From positions 476,803-540,802 of the forward strand of contig KN832880.1 of NCBI GenBank assembly GCA_000827325.1: 64,000 nt of DNA. The letters run 5' to 3'. The notes under the pieces were generated by a model that was given only the letters and a program-made list of their open reading frames with translations, made no database searches and had not been told where the DNA came from. This DNA is from Oidiodendron maius Zn. Lineage: Eukaryota; Ascomycota; Leotiomycetes; Myxotrichaceae. The position numbers and the translations under genes were made by a program. Positions 10,867 through 21,570 of this stretch are shown in pieces; position 1 is the stretch's first letter; each line of letters begins with the position of its first letter.

Positions 10867-12309
10867 TCATACAGTCATGAGAGTATATGTACTCTTGAAC
10901 GTCAGGTGATGCCCACTTGTAAGGAACAGTTTTCCCTCCTGCATTGGCCTCAGCAAACTTCTTGTCGCTTCTTTTGTTTTCCCTTCCTCTAAGTGCAAAA
11001 TACGGCCAGACTCGGCAGCCCACTGAACCAACAATGAAGCGCGCTCTTTTCGCACTAATTCGTACACACGCAGCGACTTGTTGATAGATGCTAAATCGCT
11101 AGTAGGAGATCTTGAAAGTACCTCAGCTGGCACGGCTGCGTCCTCAATAGCTTGTGATGCGCCTTGGTTCAGATGCGGCAATGTTGGGTAGCATGCATCT
11201 CCTACCAGTGCTACAGCGCCATGAACCCATGTCGGTAATGGCTTCTGCACCCGCAGCTTCCATTTGCATACCCCACCATCTGGGACTAGATTCAGAATAT
11301 GTGAACGAGCGGACAGAAGTCGGAGAAAACAATCACCATCGCGTCTTTAGATCCCTTTGTCGTATATGTCATGGATGGCGCAGACGCAAAGTTGGCGTCT
11401 GGTTGGATTGAAGACATGTTGTATATAGTTCTGGACTGAATGGAGATAACCAATCCAATGTCGCTCCTCACCGATCCACCTGGTAGTTTGATTAATGTCC
11501 AACAGGGCCATCATTTCTGGATCGTGTTGCATCTTTCTCGAGGAAGCATTATACGGTACGCTGCGTGACTTGTATCCTCTACCTCAGACACATAATAGAT
11601 CTGGGCCAGCAAAGCACTGCGTGTGATTGACTTCACTCCGTCAGCAGCAAGCAATACGTCGGTGCCAATATGCTCTGTTGATCCATCTCGTTTTTGAATA
11701 GTAAATGCAACACGTGGCTGGAATGATCCGATTTCAGTAACAGTACATCCAAAGTAAAATTTAATAGTAGGCATCTTTTTGCATCCCTAATAGAGACCAT
11801 CGGCTAGGGCTGCTCGATGGCTTATTCAGTGAGGGTGTGCGTACTCCTGGCGAATGTGCGGCATGTGGACATGCGTAAGTTTTTTGTCTGTGGCACCGTC
11901 TAGATGCAGCATTAGCAAGCTTGTCACTTAGTGGTTTGCGATTGATGGAAAATGCAATATACTCAGATCTCTTACCTCTTATACTCGTCTCGAGAACCTC
12001 ATTGCTCTCCGCCTCCACGGACTCCTAGCATCCCAACCGAGTTAGAATATGCACCATATTCGGCGCCAGTTGGATACCGGCGCCAACAAATCCTAAGTTG
12101 GATGCATTTTGGTAGACATTTATTTCCTTGAATCCTTTCTTTGCTAAAACCAATGCGCTCGCTAGGCCTCCCATGCCTGGAACATGATACATCAGCCAGG
12201 CTCACTAGTAAGTGACCATGAGGAGTCGATGTAGTTTACTAGCACCGATGATGGCGATTTTCAGGTCGAGGATGTCGCTTTGCAACTTATCTGGCGACTT
12301 CGAACCCAT
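10867..12309 (-). pseudogene. Decayed FAD-dependent monooxygenase (salicylate hydroxylase-like)
   Basis: The relic follows the order of a class A flavin monooxygenase. The N-terminal dinucleotide site reads LKIAIIGASMGGLASALVL, with Ser where GAGMGG is usual, followed by GFVGAGIQLAPNMVHIL. The middle has FTIQKRDGSTEHIG and LLAADGVKS, and the C-terminus has ALVGDACYPTLPHLNQGA (the GD..HP-type FAD motif). Introns at about 12188-12250 and 11895-11975 would still splice. The frame is broken by TAG after ILTRLGC, by TGA in EYAHPH, by another TAG after ADGLY, and by a one-base shift near 11525. The first two stops fit TGG to TAG/TGA changes, i.e. G-to-A transitions. The regulator next door may once have controlled it, but that is inference. 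Confidence 0.75.
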
Positions 12310-12963
12310 TCTTGTCAGAACTTGAACTGCGAACGGGAAGGTCGGAATGGCGTTGATGGCGAAGGACGGGCTAGAGTAGGCTACTATGGACAAGCTGCGG
12401 AATGTTGCAAGTTTGCTGGCGATCTTGAAGCTCCTCCAAATAGTTGCTCGGGGTAAATACCAGGATGCAGAGAAGATAGATATCCAGCCAGCTACTCAAA
12501 ATTCGGGAATACGGTCAAGCCTTTGCACCGGGTCGGATAACGGCCTGACATGTTGGACATCCGAAGCGGCCCTTGCTACGGCCATACACTGGAGCGGATT
12601 CCGGGCCAATCAGGCAGAGGTTAACCGACACTTCATCGGATCAGATGCCTTTCTGGTCAGAGTTTGAAGCACCAATCTCATAGCCATCTAATAGAATTGG
12701 GGTTAGCCGGGGCAGAACCGGGACCCACCACGATTTGGAAATATAGTCTATACGGAGTAGTAATACATGAGTTGAAGTCCGAAAGTAACTTGGTAGTTGG
12801 CAATCAAGTGCCATATAGGGCCGCGTAAGCCTTGTGACAACTGAGAAAGCCGTTCATTGAAGGCTGATGAATATAAATATTATGGTATTCATCGTTGGAA
12901 AACTCAGGTCTCTCAAATAAGGGAGCTCAGGAAATATAAACATTACCTTTACAACTCGCAACA
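12310..12963. other. Intergenic region before the EAR-repeat gene
   Basis: No gene was recognised; a 93-codon open frame at 12386-12667 has no known motif. AT-rich TATA-like words (TGAATATAAATATTATGG, about 12868-12885) lie some 90 bases upstream of the start at 12964 and may be its core promoter. Confidence 0.4.
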
Positions 12964-15342
12964 ATGGCGACGTCGGTCGCCTTGGAGCTCACTCAGCAGC
13001 TTCTCACCAACTGCGCTAGAGCTGCGGCTGTTGTCTTGCTCCAGGCATGTTACTACGTGGCCATTCCCCAATGCTCTCGGGATGTCACTGGAGGAACCGT
13101 GGGCATCAATAACGGCGACAGCGACGCCCCGTTGTTGCTGTATCGGGCGAATCAAGGGACTAGCAACTTTGAAGAATTCCAACGGCTTAATGTGACCGGA
13201 GGTGAGGGTGCCGAGTTCTTTACAATCCACAATCGAGTCTTCCTAGCGACTACAAGCCTACGGTCCGGCAACTACCCGTCCTACAACTATAACGTCGACT
13301 CTTGCATCTTTGAATGGAGTGGGGATGAGATGATCCAGTTCCAATGTATCCCAACCTTTGGAGCAAAACAATGGAGATTCTTCAACATAGAACAGCGTCA
13401 CTTCTTGGGTCTGGCTCAAGGCCCAGGCGGCATCACGGGGGAGCCTGCGATATCACAAATAAACTCCACAATTTTTGAGTGGAATGGTGACAAATTTATG
13501 TCATTCCAGACTGTTCCGTCCCAGATGGGTTATAATTGGCACTACTTCTCCTTGGACGACCGCAGCTTCCTGGCTTATGCCGATAATATCGAGCTGTCTT
13601 ATATCCTAGAGTGGAATGGCGAGAGCTTTGTTCACTTCCAGACGTTAGATGGGACTGACGGACGAGCTTTTCACTTCTACGAGATTAACAACAAAGCATT
13701 TCTCGCCTATGCACGCATTGCGAGTGACAGTTTAGTATACCAATGGAACGGCAAGAATTTCCAGAATTTCCAGACTCTTGTTGGCCAAGGCGGAAGAGAA
13801 TTCGCCTGGATCGAATCTGACGAATCTTCATATCTGGTCCAGGTAAAATTCATTACTGGGACCCCAGACGACCCAACTACTGCTCTCAATTCAACCATTT
13901 ACCTTGTAAAGGAGGACGGACTCCAGGTTGCGACTGAATTTCCAACTTTTGGTGGCACAGATGCATCGCCCTTCTCCATCAATGGCAACACTTACTTGAT
14001 TGTGGCCAATAGCTTAACAAAAGACGACCTTTTCCGGCAAGACTCGTATGTTTATCGATTCAAGTCCAACATGTCTGACCACCCAGAGGCAAGAGAGAAG
14101 TCTCTGGAGCGATCGCCAGAGGTCAGGAAGAGGCAGTCGGCATTACCCGGATCGTCTGGATACGTAACCCCTCAGTTTGTCAACTTGTTCGGGGTGTATA
14201 CAAGCAACTCTTATGGCATTGGTACCCAGTTATCGAACGACACATATTTGAACCAAACCAATATTCCCATGCTCGTGGCCACAAGTACCGACCTGTTGTT
14301 CTACCCCGGAAATGGGCAAGACCCCAGCACGATAACATTCCGTCTCGGTGCTGGAGGCTTCCTGGAGATGGCATCCGTCTCCCATCTTGGGCCGGCTATG
14401 GCTTCATTGGCCCAGATAAAACTTCTTGGCAAGTCTGATTGGCGGCCGCATGCTCTGCACCTTCTTCATAGCACACAAGCTGCGCAACGTGTTAACAATG
14501 AGTCCCTATGGACAGATTACATAAAGGTGGAAGCCTTTCAGGGACGCGAGGCTAGCATAGCTGCCATGATTGACTATTCTTGCGAACTCACGATTCGATT
14601 GTTGACTGCTTTGCTTGCTGATGAAACCAAGCTAACGGCGGAATATCTGCGAGACAATTTCGTGCTCGCGAACAGCACAGCGACAGCCAACGAATTCAAC
14701 GCTACTATTCCCTACACTCACGTCATGATTGCCACATTCTTCCTCATCGGCCTTGAGACCGCGTATAGTTTGCAAACTTGGCTCAACCAGTACGACATTG
14801 ATTGGTCCACCGCCATGGTCCTGATCACTGGGCAAATCGGCCGGCCAACAGCCGGGGTAACCCTCAGCACAAATACTATGGCGCAGGTGTTCACGGCGTC
14901 GCTTCCAGGCCTCGACATCCAAAGAATTTACATTGCGCCGGGCGGACCGGCACCGGTTCTTGCTAATACGAGCGCAGACTACCTCCAGACATTCGAGCCG
15001 GAACTCCGGGGGTTATGGTCATCAATGAACAGCATGGCCGGCCTAGGTGGACAAATGTTCGCGGGCTATCCGCCCTACATGGTTGTCGAGGATCCCAATC
15101 CAGTCATCAACTCCTCCACGGTCAGTGTCAGCGAAATGCCCGCCCTTAGCGGCCCAGACGACTGGTTTTCTTTAACCGACAGAATGCGGGTCGTGCTTGA
15201 AGATGTTCGCCAATTGCTCTCCGGCTGTGTTGTGGACTATGCAGCGCAACAGCTTTATGAGCACGGCTTTAATTACTCCAAGGTTGTGGCGCCGGGTATT
15301 GACGGATACAATTATTCTTCTGCAGCTGCCTCACTGCGCTAA
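12964..15342 (+). CDS. EAR/EPTP-repeat beta-propeller protein with C-terminal uncharacterised domain
   Basis: Intronless 792-residue protein. A hydrophobic stretch near residues 17-35 (ARAAAVVLLQACYYVAI) suggests a signal or anchor, and many NxS/T sequons suggest secretion. Residues about 69-365 hold six to seven EAR (EPTP) repeats with the pattern FQ-x(4)GA-x-FF-x-I-x(3)-FLA, then a strand ending in FEWxG. Examples are IQFQCIPTFGAKQWRFFNIE, HFQTLDGTDGRAFHFYEINN and QNFQTLVGQGGREFAWIE. EAR repeats form the seven-bladed propeller of LGI1 and TSPEAR. A linker ends in EVRKR at 386-390, a plausible Kex2 site. Residues 400-790 form a second domain (YTSNSYGIGTQL, TDLLFYPGNGQD, FLEMASVSHLGPAMASL, SIAAMIDYSCE) that resembles, from memory, DUF5624; this is unconfirmed. 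Function unknown; a secreted or surface binding role is inferred. Lack of introns sets it apart from its neighbours and could reflect transfer. Confidence 0.75.
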   Translation: MATSVALELTQQLLTNCARAAAVVLLQACYYVAIPQCSRDVTGGTVGINNGDSDAPLLLYRANQGTSNFEEFQRLNVTGGEGAEFFTIHNRVFLATTSLRSGNYPSYNYNVDSCIFEWSGDEMIQFQCIPTFGAKQWRFFNIEQRHFLGLAQGPGGITGEPAISQINSTIFEWNGDKFMSFQTVPSQMGYNWHYFSLDDRSFLAYADNIELSYILEWNGESFVHFQTLDGTDGRAFHFYEINNKAFLAYARIASDSLVYQWNGKNFQNFQTLVGQGGREFAWIESDESSYLVQVKFITGTPDDPTTALNSTIYLVKEDGLQVATEFPTFGGTDASPFSINGNTYLIVANSLTKDDLFRQDSYVYRFKSNMSDHPEAREKSLERSPEVRKRQSALPGSSGYVTPQFVNLFGVYTSNSYGIGTQLSNDTYLNQTNIPMLVATSTDLLFYPGNGQDPSTITFRLGAGGFLEMASVSHLGPAMASLAQIKLLGKSDWRPHALHLLHSTQAAQRVNNESLWTDYIKVEAFQGREASIAAMIDYSCELTIRLLTALLADETKLTAEYLRDNFVLANSTATANEFNATIPYTHVMIATFFLIGLETAYSLQTWLNQYDIDWSTAMVLITGQIGRPTAGVTLSTNTMAQVFTASLPGLDIQRIYIAPGGPAPVLANTSADYLQTFEPELRGLWSSMNSMAGLGGQMFAGYPPYMVVEDPNPVINSSTVSVSEMPALSGPDDWFSLTDRMRVVLEDVRQLLSGCVVDYAAQQLYEHGFNYSKVVAPGIDGYNYSSAAASLR

Positions 15343-15763
15343 CGGGTATATTGGCAAGGGAACGATGGCAACAGGATGAAGGATAATTACTCGTGCGGCC
15401 GGTATATTACATTGACCCCCTTAATTTCGACCAAAAGGGGAGTGAATTGTTGGTATTAAATAGGGGTTTCAGCCAATAAAATTACAGAGATTATATTATA
15501 TTGATCAGGGCCTCAAACATGCATTACACATCCCTTAGGATCTAGGATATCCAACTACAACCTGCGCATTAACCTGACCTCTGCTCAAGATATTATAATT
15601 ATAGCTTTAAAAGTCGTGAAAATTCGAGCTCGGAAGTTCTTACCATTATGAGCTCTACAAAGCTCTAGTTTGTCTTTAAAATAGAGACAAAGATGCTTTT
15701 TAATCACATCCATATGATGCTACTAAGCGTCCTTGAAAATACACCCTGCAGTATGCGCTTCTG
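15343..15763. other. AT-rich spacer, no gene seen
   Basis: Moderately AT-rich sequence between the EAR-repeat gene and a mariner relic. No coding signal was found; the first part is presumably the 3' UTR. Confidence 0.35.
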
Positions 15764-15985
15764 CTAAGCCATCCACTTGAGGAGTATGCTCATTAGCAAG
15801 ATCTTTAAGAGAGTTGAAGACGTCTTTAATCGGTGCAAATCTGGTGAATTTAGTGGCAAAAAGAGAATAGGTTTGATTCCCATTCTTTTTGCAATATCAA
15901 CCAGAGACCTGCGAGCCTTGCTGTGCAGTCCCATGTTGTTATCAACAAACAAAACGTTCTTATTAGAGTTGTTTTGCTGAACCAT
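15764..15985 (-). mobile_element. Tc1/mariner-type transposase fragment
   Basis: A 73-codon open piece on the minus strand contains NVLFVDNNMGLHSKARRSL and ILFLPLNSPDLHRLK. This matches the second catalytic Asp (the xDNxxxH region) and the PxxSPDLNPIE region of Tc1/mariner transposases, with the usual NPIE replaced by HRLK. Only the C-terminal part of the DDE domain remains. The surrounding 600 bases are AT-rich, and no inverted repeats could be placed. Confidence 0.65.
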
Positions 15986-16269
15986 TATAAAATAAGAGTA
16001 GATTTTGGCCCTTCTATTTAACCTAATCCTTTAGAACTCAATAACTACATAATAGATAAATACATTAAATAGCTAAGTGTAATATGATGGCAGCAGGAGG
16101 AATCACAGTAATGCGATAGCAGCAGAAATAAGAGGGATAATAGTTTAATTGTCTCGAGACTGGGACTAATAAGTCGAGGTGTCGTGAGAGTACTCAAGCT
16201 TGCCCCCAAAGCGAGAGAATATTAACTCCCTATTTATTTTTCACGCTAGATCTCTTACTCGGGGCCTCC

Positions 16270-16456
16270 TGTTACTAATATAAGGCAGGCAGAGGGCAGC
16301 CTACTAGGCACGGTACGTGCCTAGTATGAGAAGGCTTTACTGCCTAGAGGGCTTTAAGTCTATATATTAGGGAGTACGCACCTCTGTAACCCTTTAGTTA
16401 TTTAGTTGATTTAGTGCTCTTAATTCATTATATATTGCTGCCTGACCTCTGCAACA
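16270..16456. mobile_element. Possible solo LTR (fossil LTR-retrotransposon end)
   Basis: A 187-bp block starts TGTTAC and ends GCAACA, the inverted TG..CA termini expected of an LTR. Inside are a TATA-like word (TCTATATATTAGGG) and a 9-bp perfect inverted repeat (ACTAGGCAC..GTGCCTAGT). No coding region and no matching 5-bp target duplication were seen, so the element is old or the call is wrong. Confidence 0.3.
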
Positions 16457-17750
16457 GAGGGCTTCGACTGCCCCTACGATGTATATTCTGCCTTCTTAGG
16501 CGATGCCATTCACTTCTTGAATCACACCGCCCGTCAGCATGAATTGACCCTCTGGTGTGCAACAAAGAGATAGTGGTTGAGAATGATAGACGGTGTCCCA
16601 TATAACTACTTAATGCTCTGGCGTTTTGATACTATACTTTTTCTAGTTTTGTGCTCTAGGTTAAAACACTGCAATAGAAGCTGCTACTTCTCCTCTACTG
16701 GCTGTTCTGTGATAGAGGCAGAGTAGCATAAGAAAACTTGCTTTTGATCTCCGACAGTAGCAAACGAGCCTGGTAACTTCTTGATCTGGCGGATCTCTGA
16801 AGCCTTGCTACAGCATATTCGAATATCTCCTTGCCATATGTGTCGAGGATCGTGCATCAGAGGGATGGCAAGACTTTGTGGGAAATAGGACCCTCTTGTT
16901 CCAGGCCGCTTCAGCTTAGCCGCCAAGCTAAGCTCTACCTGGTGCAAGCAGCTACTCGCCCGCGTGGCCGCCTGTTTTAGGAAATTAATTCGCTTACTAT
17001 GTTTTCCCGTTCCGTCTTGTGGCATGCATCCCATCCGCCGTTTAGGTCATTCTCTTTTCCGCAGAGGCTTGCTCCTTACTCCGTCCATCCTAATGTTACT
17101 CTTGCTTGCTTATTCTAATGATCGTACCGCGGATCTCACTCCAGGCGCCCGGCAGAGACGGCTCGTTCTCATCTGGACTCAACTCGTCTGGCGTATTCTA
17201 CCGAATCTTGCGGATGAGATTCACGGATGCCTGACGATCGAAGGTCCGCGTCATTTCTAGATAGCAACACGGTTATTGTTTAGAAGGCAAGTGGCACCAC
17301 GAAGCATCTGGTGATCGACTCGCCAATTAACCAGCAGTTGCCCGTTCCCATTCCTGGCACGGGCGGGCAAAGGAGCCAATAATAAACAAGGGGGGACGAG
17401 CAGCCACAGGGGCAGTGCGACTCACCAAATAGTCTAGAAGAGGGATGGGCAAAGATATACTGCAGGATTCCCGATTCAAGTGAACTTACTAATCAGGGGT
17501 GTGTTTGGACTGGTGGTTTTGGTGACGCGTCCGTTGAAGAATGTTTGGTTGGGCTTGGGACCATTTTCCCTATGGACCCGGGAGCCTTGGGAGAGTTCCT
17601 ATTCGCCCACTAGTGGATAAAACTGGGTCTTTCTTACGGATCATAATTAATCCTTGCCCGCCAATAATCGAGAGCCCGGAACAGTCGTCTTGGCTGTCAG
17701 ACTCTCTCCTGACATCGTGGTCTTGAACACCTATATTCCTTTGCGTCTAG
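16457..17750. other. Non-coding stretch before the first PTH11-like gene
   Basis: Open frames at 16684-17034 (minus) and 16964-17260 (plus) overlap each other and show no motif, so I do not support them. A promoter for the gene at 17751 should lie at the right end. The short interval 15986-16269 is likewise empty. Confidence 0.4.
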
Positions 17751-19225
17751 ATGGCAGCAAATGACGAAGGCTCCAAACTTGGTAGGAGTCCTCGAAGACT
17801 CATATGTCGGGGCGTCCAAGCTGACCATGGTCTAGCGGGGGTGATCGGGCTTATGCTCGGAATGACATGGATCTTCTTTTCCCTTCGAATTTATGTCAGA
17901 ACCTGTATTACGAAAGGTTTAAGGGTAGATGATCTGCTCCTTATTGTTTCTATTGTAGGTCCTTACGCTGCTCTCTTTGTCTTATCTAACTGCAGTATAG
18001 ATATTCTTTACTATATATTGTGCGTGTCACGTACTTGCGATAAAGTATGGGGTCGGGGGACATACCACAGATACTTCGCTTGACAACTTATCTAATATAG
18101 TGTATTTTTCGTTCTTGTCTAAGTAAGGAGTTAGAACTCCCTCCTATGGAAATTTGCCGTGATTAGGTAATTGCTGACTCTATAATCATCTAGACTCTTC
18201 TATATACTCACTACAGTCTTCGTCCGTCTCTCGATTGCAGTATTCCTCATTAGGATTTGTCTTGAACGTATTTATAGAATCATTATTAAGATAACTATGA
18301 CGATAGTGGTCGTCTTCTCAATCTTCTTTTTCTTCTTTGTCCTATTCCAGTGTTCTCCAGTGGACACTCTCTGGAATCGTAAGTTGCTCTATGATTGCAC
18401 TTTCTTCGTTTTCCGGGCTAGGTTATGGGCACACTTTGCCCCTTTATATCCTGATATAGGCAATCGCTAATACGTCTATTATCTAGAATTTAAAGGCGAG
18501 CAAGGGCATTGCATGTATTTGCCTTTACGGGATACAACTATCGCCCACTCTGTTGTTTCCTTTACAGCAGATTGGGTCCTTGGATTGCTGCCCATTGCTC
18601 TTTGCTGGAGTCTTCAAATCAACCAGCGCACAAAGATATCCCTAATAGCCATTCTCGCCTTAGGTCCGCTGTTAGTCTTGCAAATTTGGTATTACTACTA
18701 TTGGGTCATACTAACTTGAACAACAGTGCTGGAGTGGCCACTATAATCCGCATCCCATACCTACTTCTCTCACCAGATGACTTTGTCTACAGATCAGCGT
18801 AAGTCGTGAGCTAGTTCCACATTGCTATTTTTTATCCTCCTACTTACCGGCCTAACAGGGACATCGGTCTCTGTTGCACTATCGAAGCCGGTCTTGGTAT
18901 ATTTGCGGCTTCAGCATACACTCTCCGTCCGCTATTCCGCTCTTTCTTATCAGATTCTTCTCGCTGGACCCCGGGGTATCCAACCAGCGAAACAGGTGCG
19001 AGACGGGCCGGGTATGTGCAGAACAATGCCAACCCGCCGTCGCATATAGAAGACTCCTCCAGCGAAGCTCCCGGCCAGAATCTTGGGATCCCACTGTCTG
19101 TGGATCCGATGGATGCAAGCTCACATGTAGCGAGCTTGTTTAGTGATTCAGCCAATTGGGGGCGGGAGTCGGAGTGGGGAGCAGGTATGGGAGATGGGAA
19201 GCACCCAGGTTCATCGGACGTTTGA
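17751..19225 (+). CDS. PTH11-like integral membrane protein (Fung_rhodopsin domain), 7TM
   Basis: Predicted plasma-membrane 7TM protein of the fungal rhodopsin-fold family, whose best-known member PTH11 takes part in surface sensing. Exons 17751-17954, 18001-18122, 18194-18378, 18487-18670, 18727-18798 and 18859-19225 close to 377 residues. Key segments are the first helix, GLRVDDLLLIVSI (conserved DD), HVLAIKYGVGGHTTD (family motif YGxGxH), LTTVFVRLSIAVFLIRI, FQCSPVDTLWN, ADWVLGLLPIALCWSLQINQ and ATIIRIPYL. The last helix is EAGLGIFAASAYTLRPLF. The hydrophilic tail has GARRAGYVQ and a Ser/Asp-rich end. The first intron is only 46 nt; without it the gene looks broken. Ligand and function are unknown. 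A second member of the family, quite different in sequence, is at 26925-28260. Confidence 0.85.
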
Positions 19226-20030
19226 GATTACAAGCAAGGCCGACAATTCGATTAAATATGGCCGACAGTGGCGAATATCGGCGCCTTCGAGATCATCTGT
19301 ATCGATTGATGATTTAATTTGATATTCAAGGGAGGGGTTAGGGAGTTGGACTGGTTAGCTTATGGCCAGAAAAAGCCCGTTGTGATTGTTCTGTCTTGAT
19401 CTCCCTGGGTCGCTGTGTCATAATAACCGTGGACTTTTGGCGTCGAGGGTTGGCGCCAAACTTCTCAGGTGTCTCACTTTTCTTGACACGGGACCATACT
19501 ATTATCTGTGCGAATAAATACTACGTGTCTTTTTCACCGTACAGTCACTTCCAAAATCAGCTTCGTGATAGTTCTGCGCCACCCGACCCCGTTCGGGGTG
19601 CTTTGGCGGTTCCAAAGTATCGTAGGTTGGATCGTGTCGTCGATTATGGCATTAGCAAACTTACAAATAATCATATCTCGAATCTGCTCATGTTGGGACG
19701 GTGCAATATTCGGCGCCATTGTAGGTTACCTAGGGCTACTTAGAGCGATTGCCAGGTAGCGAGATTGCAACGACGTCGCAGAGAGTGCTGCGGCTGTGTT
19801 CATGTGACGACATAGTCAAAATGCCGCAGGAAGCCAGGCTAAAGCGGCTCCTGCACAACACCACCATCGCTCCGCAAATGCTCTGGGCACTCAACAGCAA
19901 TGTACGAAATACCACGTCAAAGGTCTCGTACCTGTGCTAGTCAGAGGTTGGCCCAATGTGGTTGGCACTAGTCTCGCTTACTAGTCACCTAGCAACCAGA
20001 TTCACTATAATATTAGTGAGTTACAGGCTT
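19226..20030. other. Intergenic region, no gene recognised
   Basis: Short overlapping open frames occur on both strands (19396-19743, 19508-19759, 19534-19719), but none has a domain signature. An inverted pair of CACTAG words around 19966-19985 is too short to interpret. Confidence 0.35.
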
Positions 20031-21110
20031 CTACTCCCTAATTTTACAGCGCACATCGCCTATAGCGATCACTAATGTTCTCTGTAAATGCGCTGTAGAC
20101 CGTTGCGGTGCTGAGCCCCGGGTGATGCAACCCCTGTCTAGTGTAGGAACGAGACTTTCGACACCGTATTTCGTACACGCATCCTTAATCTCGTCCGACA
20201 GCAGCGTCCGGTTACGTAAGTTCAAGAACCCAATTCTCACAAGCTGTCCTAGTACACTGGCAGCTTAGATACGCCCACCGAAATTGTTGCCATTTGCCAT
20301 GTCTGGCCCTGAGGCTGGTTTGTCGTGGGCCTCATTTCAGGCGTGATCTCAATCGGTATATGATGCCGCCAAAGACGAACCCCCCGAGGGCATTAGTTGG
20401 CCACCCGCGACCTCCCACCATCGCCGTGCATCTCATATACATATGTAAACTTCTTATGTCTGTCTGGTTTGATTTGGTGGAGATTATTAAGCCTGACGCG
20501 GCAGCTGAGCTTGAGCCGAATGATGCGGCCTGCGATTGTGATTCGCCCCGAGGTAGCATCGAGCTGTCGAACTTCTAGGTCATATGTAGTTGGATCAATG
20601 TCCTGGCGGAGGTCCCTGTCTCCTACATTGTGGTGGTAGGAAATCGCGCCATCTACGCTGGCCCAGCTCCAGGTAGGAGCGTAGTACCCCGGATTCATAC
20701 GGCACACCGAGTGGTCTTTCGGCTGAGATGTCCAACACAGACCTTGGACAAGGGGTTTCCCCAGACGCCCCAATAACTAGACCAACCATTGCTCCTCCCA
20801 ATGCACTTCATGACCGATGTAATAGCCGGAGGCAGATCAGAAGGGCGAGTGATGTGTCCCTGCTCGTAAATTCCTCTGCCATAATATCCCAGGAATCTTG
20901 TGATATGTTGTCGAGCTTGGCAGACCATGAAGGTCCTGTAATACCTTGGCCAAATCCTTCCCATATAGAATGGCAACGGCATTCAAACTTCACTGCGGAT
21001 GAAGTGTAGAAAACTGTCTTGGATAAAGCTATACACTTGAAAAGGACCTGATTTTCATCAAAGCTTAAGCCTCTACAAGATTCGCTTATATATAGCATAC
21101 CAGGGTTATT
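20031..21110 (-). pseudogene. HET-domain protein relic A (C-terminal part)
   Basis: Minus-strand fragments keep the order of the C-terminal two thirds of a HET (heterokaryon incompatibility) protein: KTVFYTSSAVKFECRCHSIW, then WDIMAEEFTSRD, ITRPSDLPPAITSVMKCIG, then YYAPTWSWASVDGAISYHHN. The fragment LVRIGFLNLRNRTLLSDEIK at the end probably belongs to the same gene. The pieces lie in different frames, so there are at least two frameshifts (near 20870 and 20740), plus stops near 20390. The N-terminal HET core (LSHCWG, DSLCI) is not present next to it; the upstream sequence is instead a different HET relic. Confidence 0.65.
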
Positions 21111-21119
21111 AACGCTTGT

Positions 21120-21570
21120 TTATAACTGGCTGTTTAGAGAGTCCCAATTATCTACAGCGATACTAAAGTTTGTCTTGGGAATCAGTACTGAATCTCTATA
21201 GTAAATTATGTATTTACCGTTAGCTCGGTACTCCTGTAATGTCTATATACGAGTCCAGTATGGCCTTTCGTGCAGCTCTTGAACGCCGGCTATTAATGGG
21301 CTGGATGGGTCTAAAATGCAGTCAGTGATACATTGCTCTGCAAATAATGCAATTAATATTTAGAGGATTGTAGATTAAAGAAACATTGTACCAAGTTTCA
21401 TGGTAAATTCAGACCACCATGGCTTGCTGCGCTTCATAACAGCACGGATGTTATCAGTAGCATCCGGACCAAGCCAAACGCAAACCTCAATTGATTGTCT
21501 AGCGAATTTCCAGAATAAAGCCCCTTATCACTGTCTTCCTACAGTCCTACACTAGAGATGTGACAGTGGA
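21120..21570 (-). pseudogene. HET-domain protein relic B (N-terminal type, different subfamily)
   Basis: The minus strand shows SIEVCVWLGPDATDNIRAVM and then LIAGVQELHERPYWTRI, a stop, and LQEYRANGKYIIYY. These are the VWLGPA and ERPYWxRxWxxQE motifs of the HET subfamily that uses GDMSSAE-like numbering, distinct from relic A. The in-frame TAG after YWTRI stands where Trp is expected, a TGG to TAG change. Stops also precede the VWLG motif. An AT-rich intron-like stretch with TTTGCAG lies between the two parts. The junction with relic A near 21110 may be a rearrangement point. Confidence 0.6.

Noticed and set aside
16684-17260. Two opposed frames of about 100 codons
   Set aside because: They overlap head to head and neither resembles a known protein.
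17955-18000. Frame loss in the first PTH11-like gene suggesting a pseudogene
   Set aside because: A 46-nt intron (GTAGGT..TATAG) restores HVLAIKYGVGGH, and every later intron also closes in phase.
20393-21098. Reading the HET relic as one intact spliced gene
   Set aside because: Conserved blocks fall in several frames without GT..AG introns at the shifts, and in-frame stops remain.
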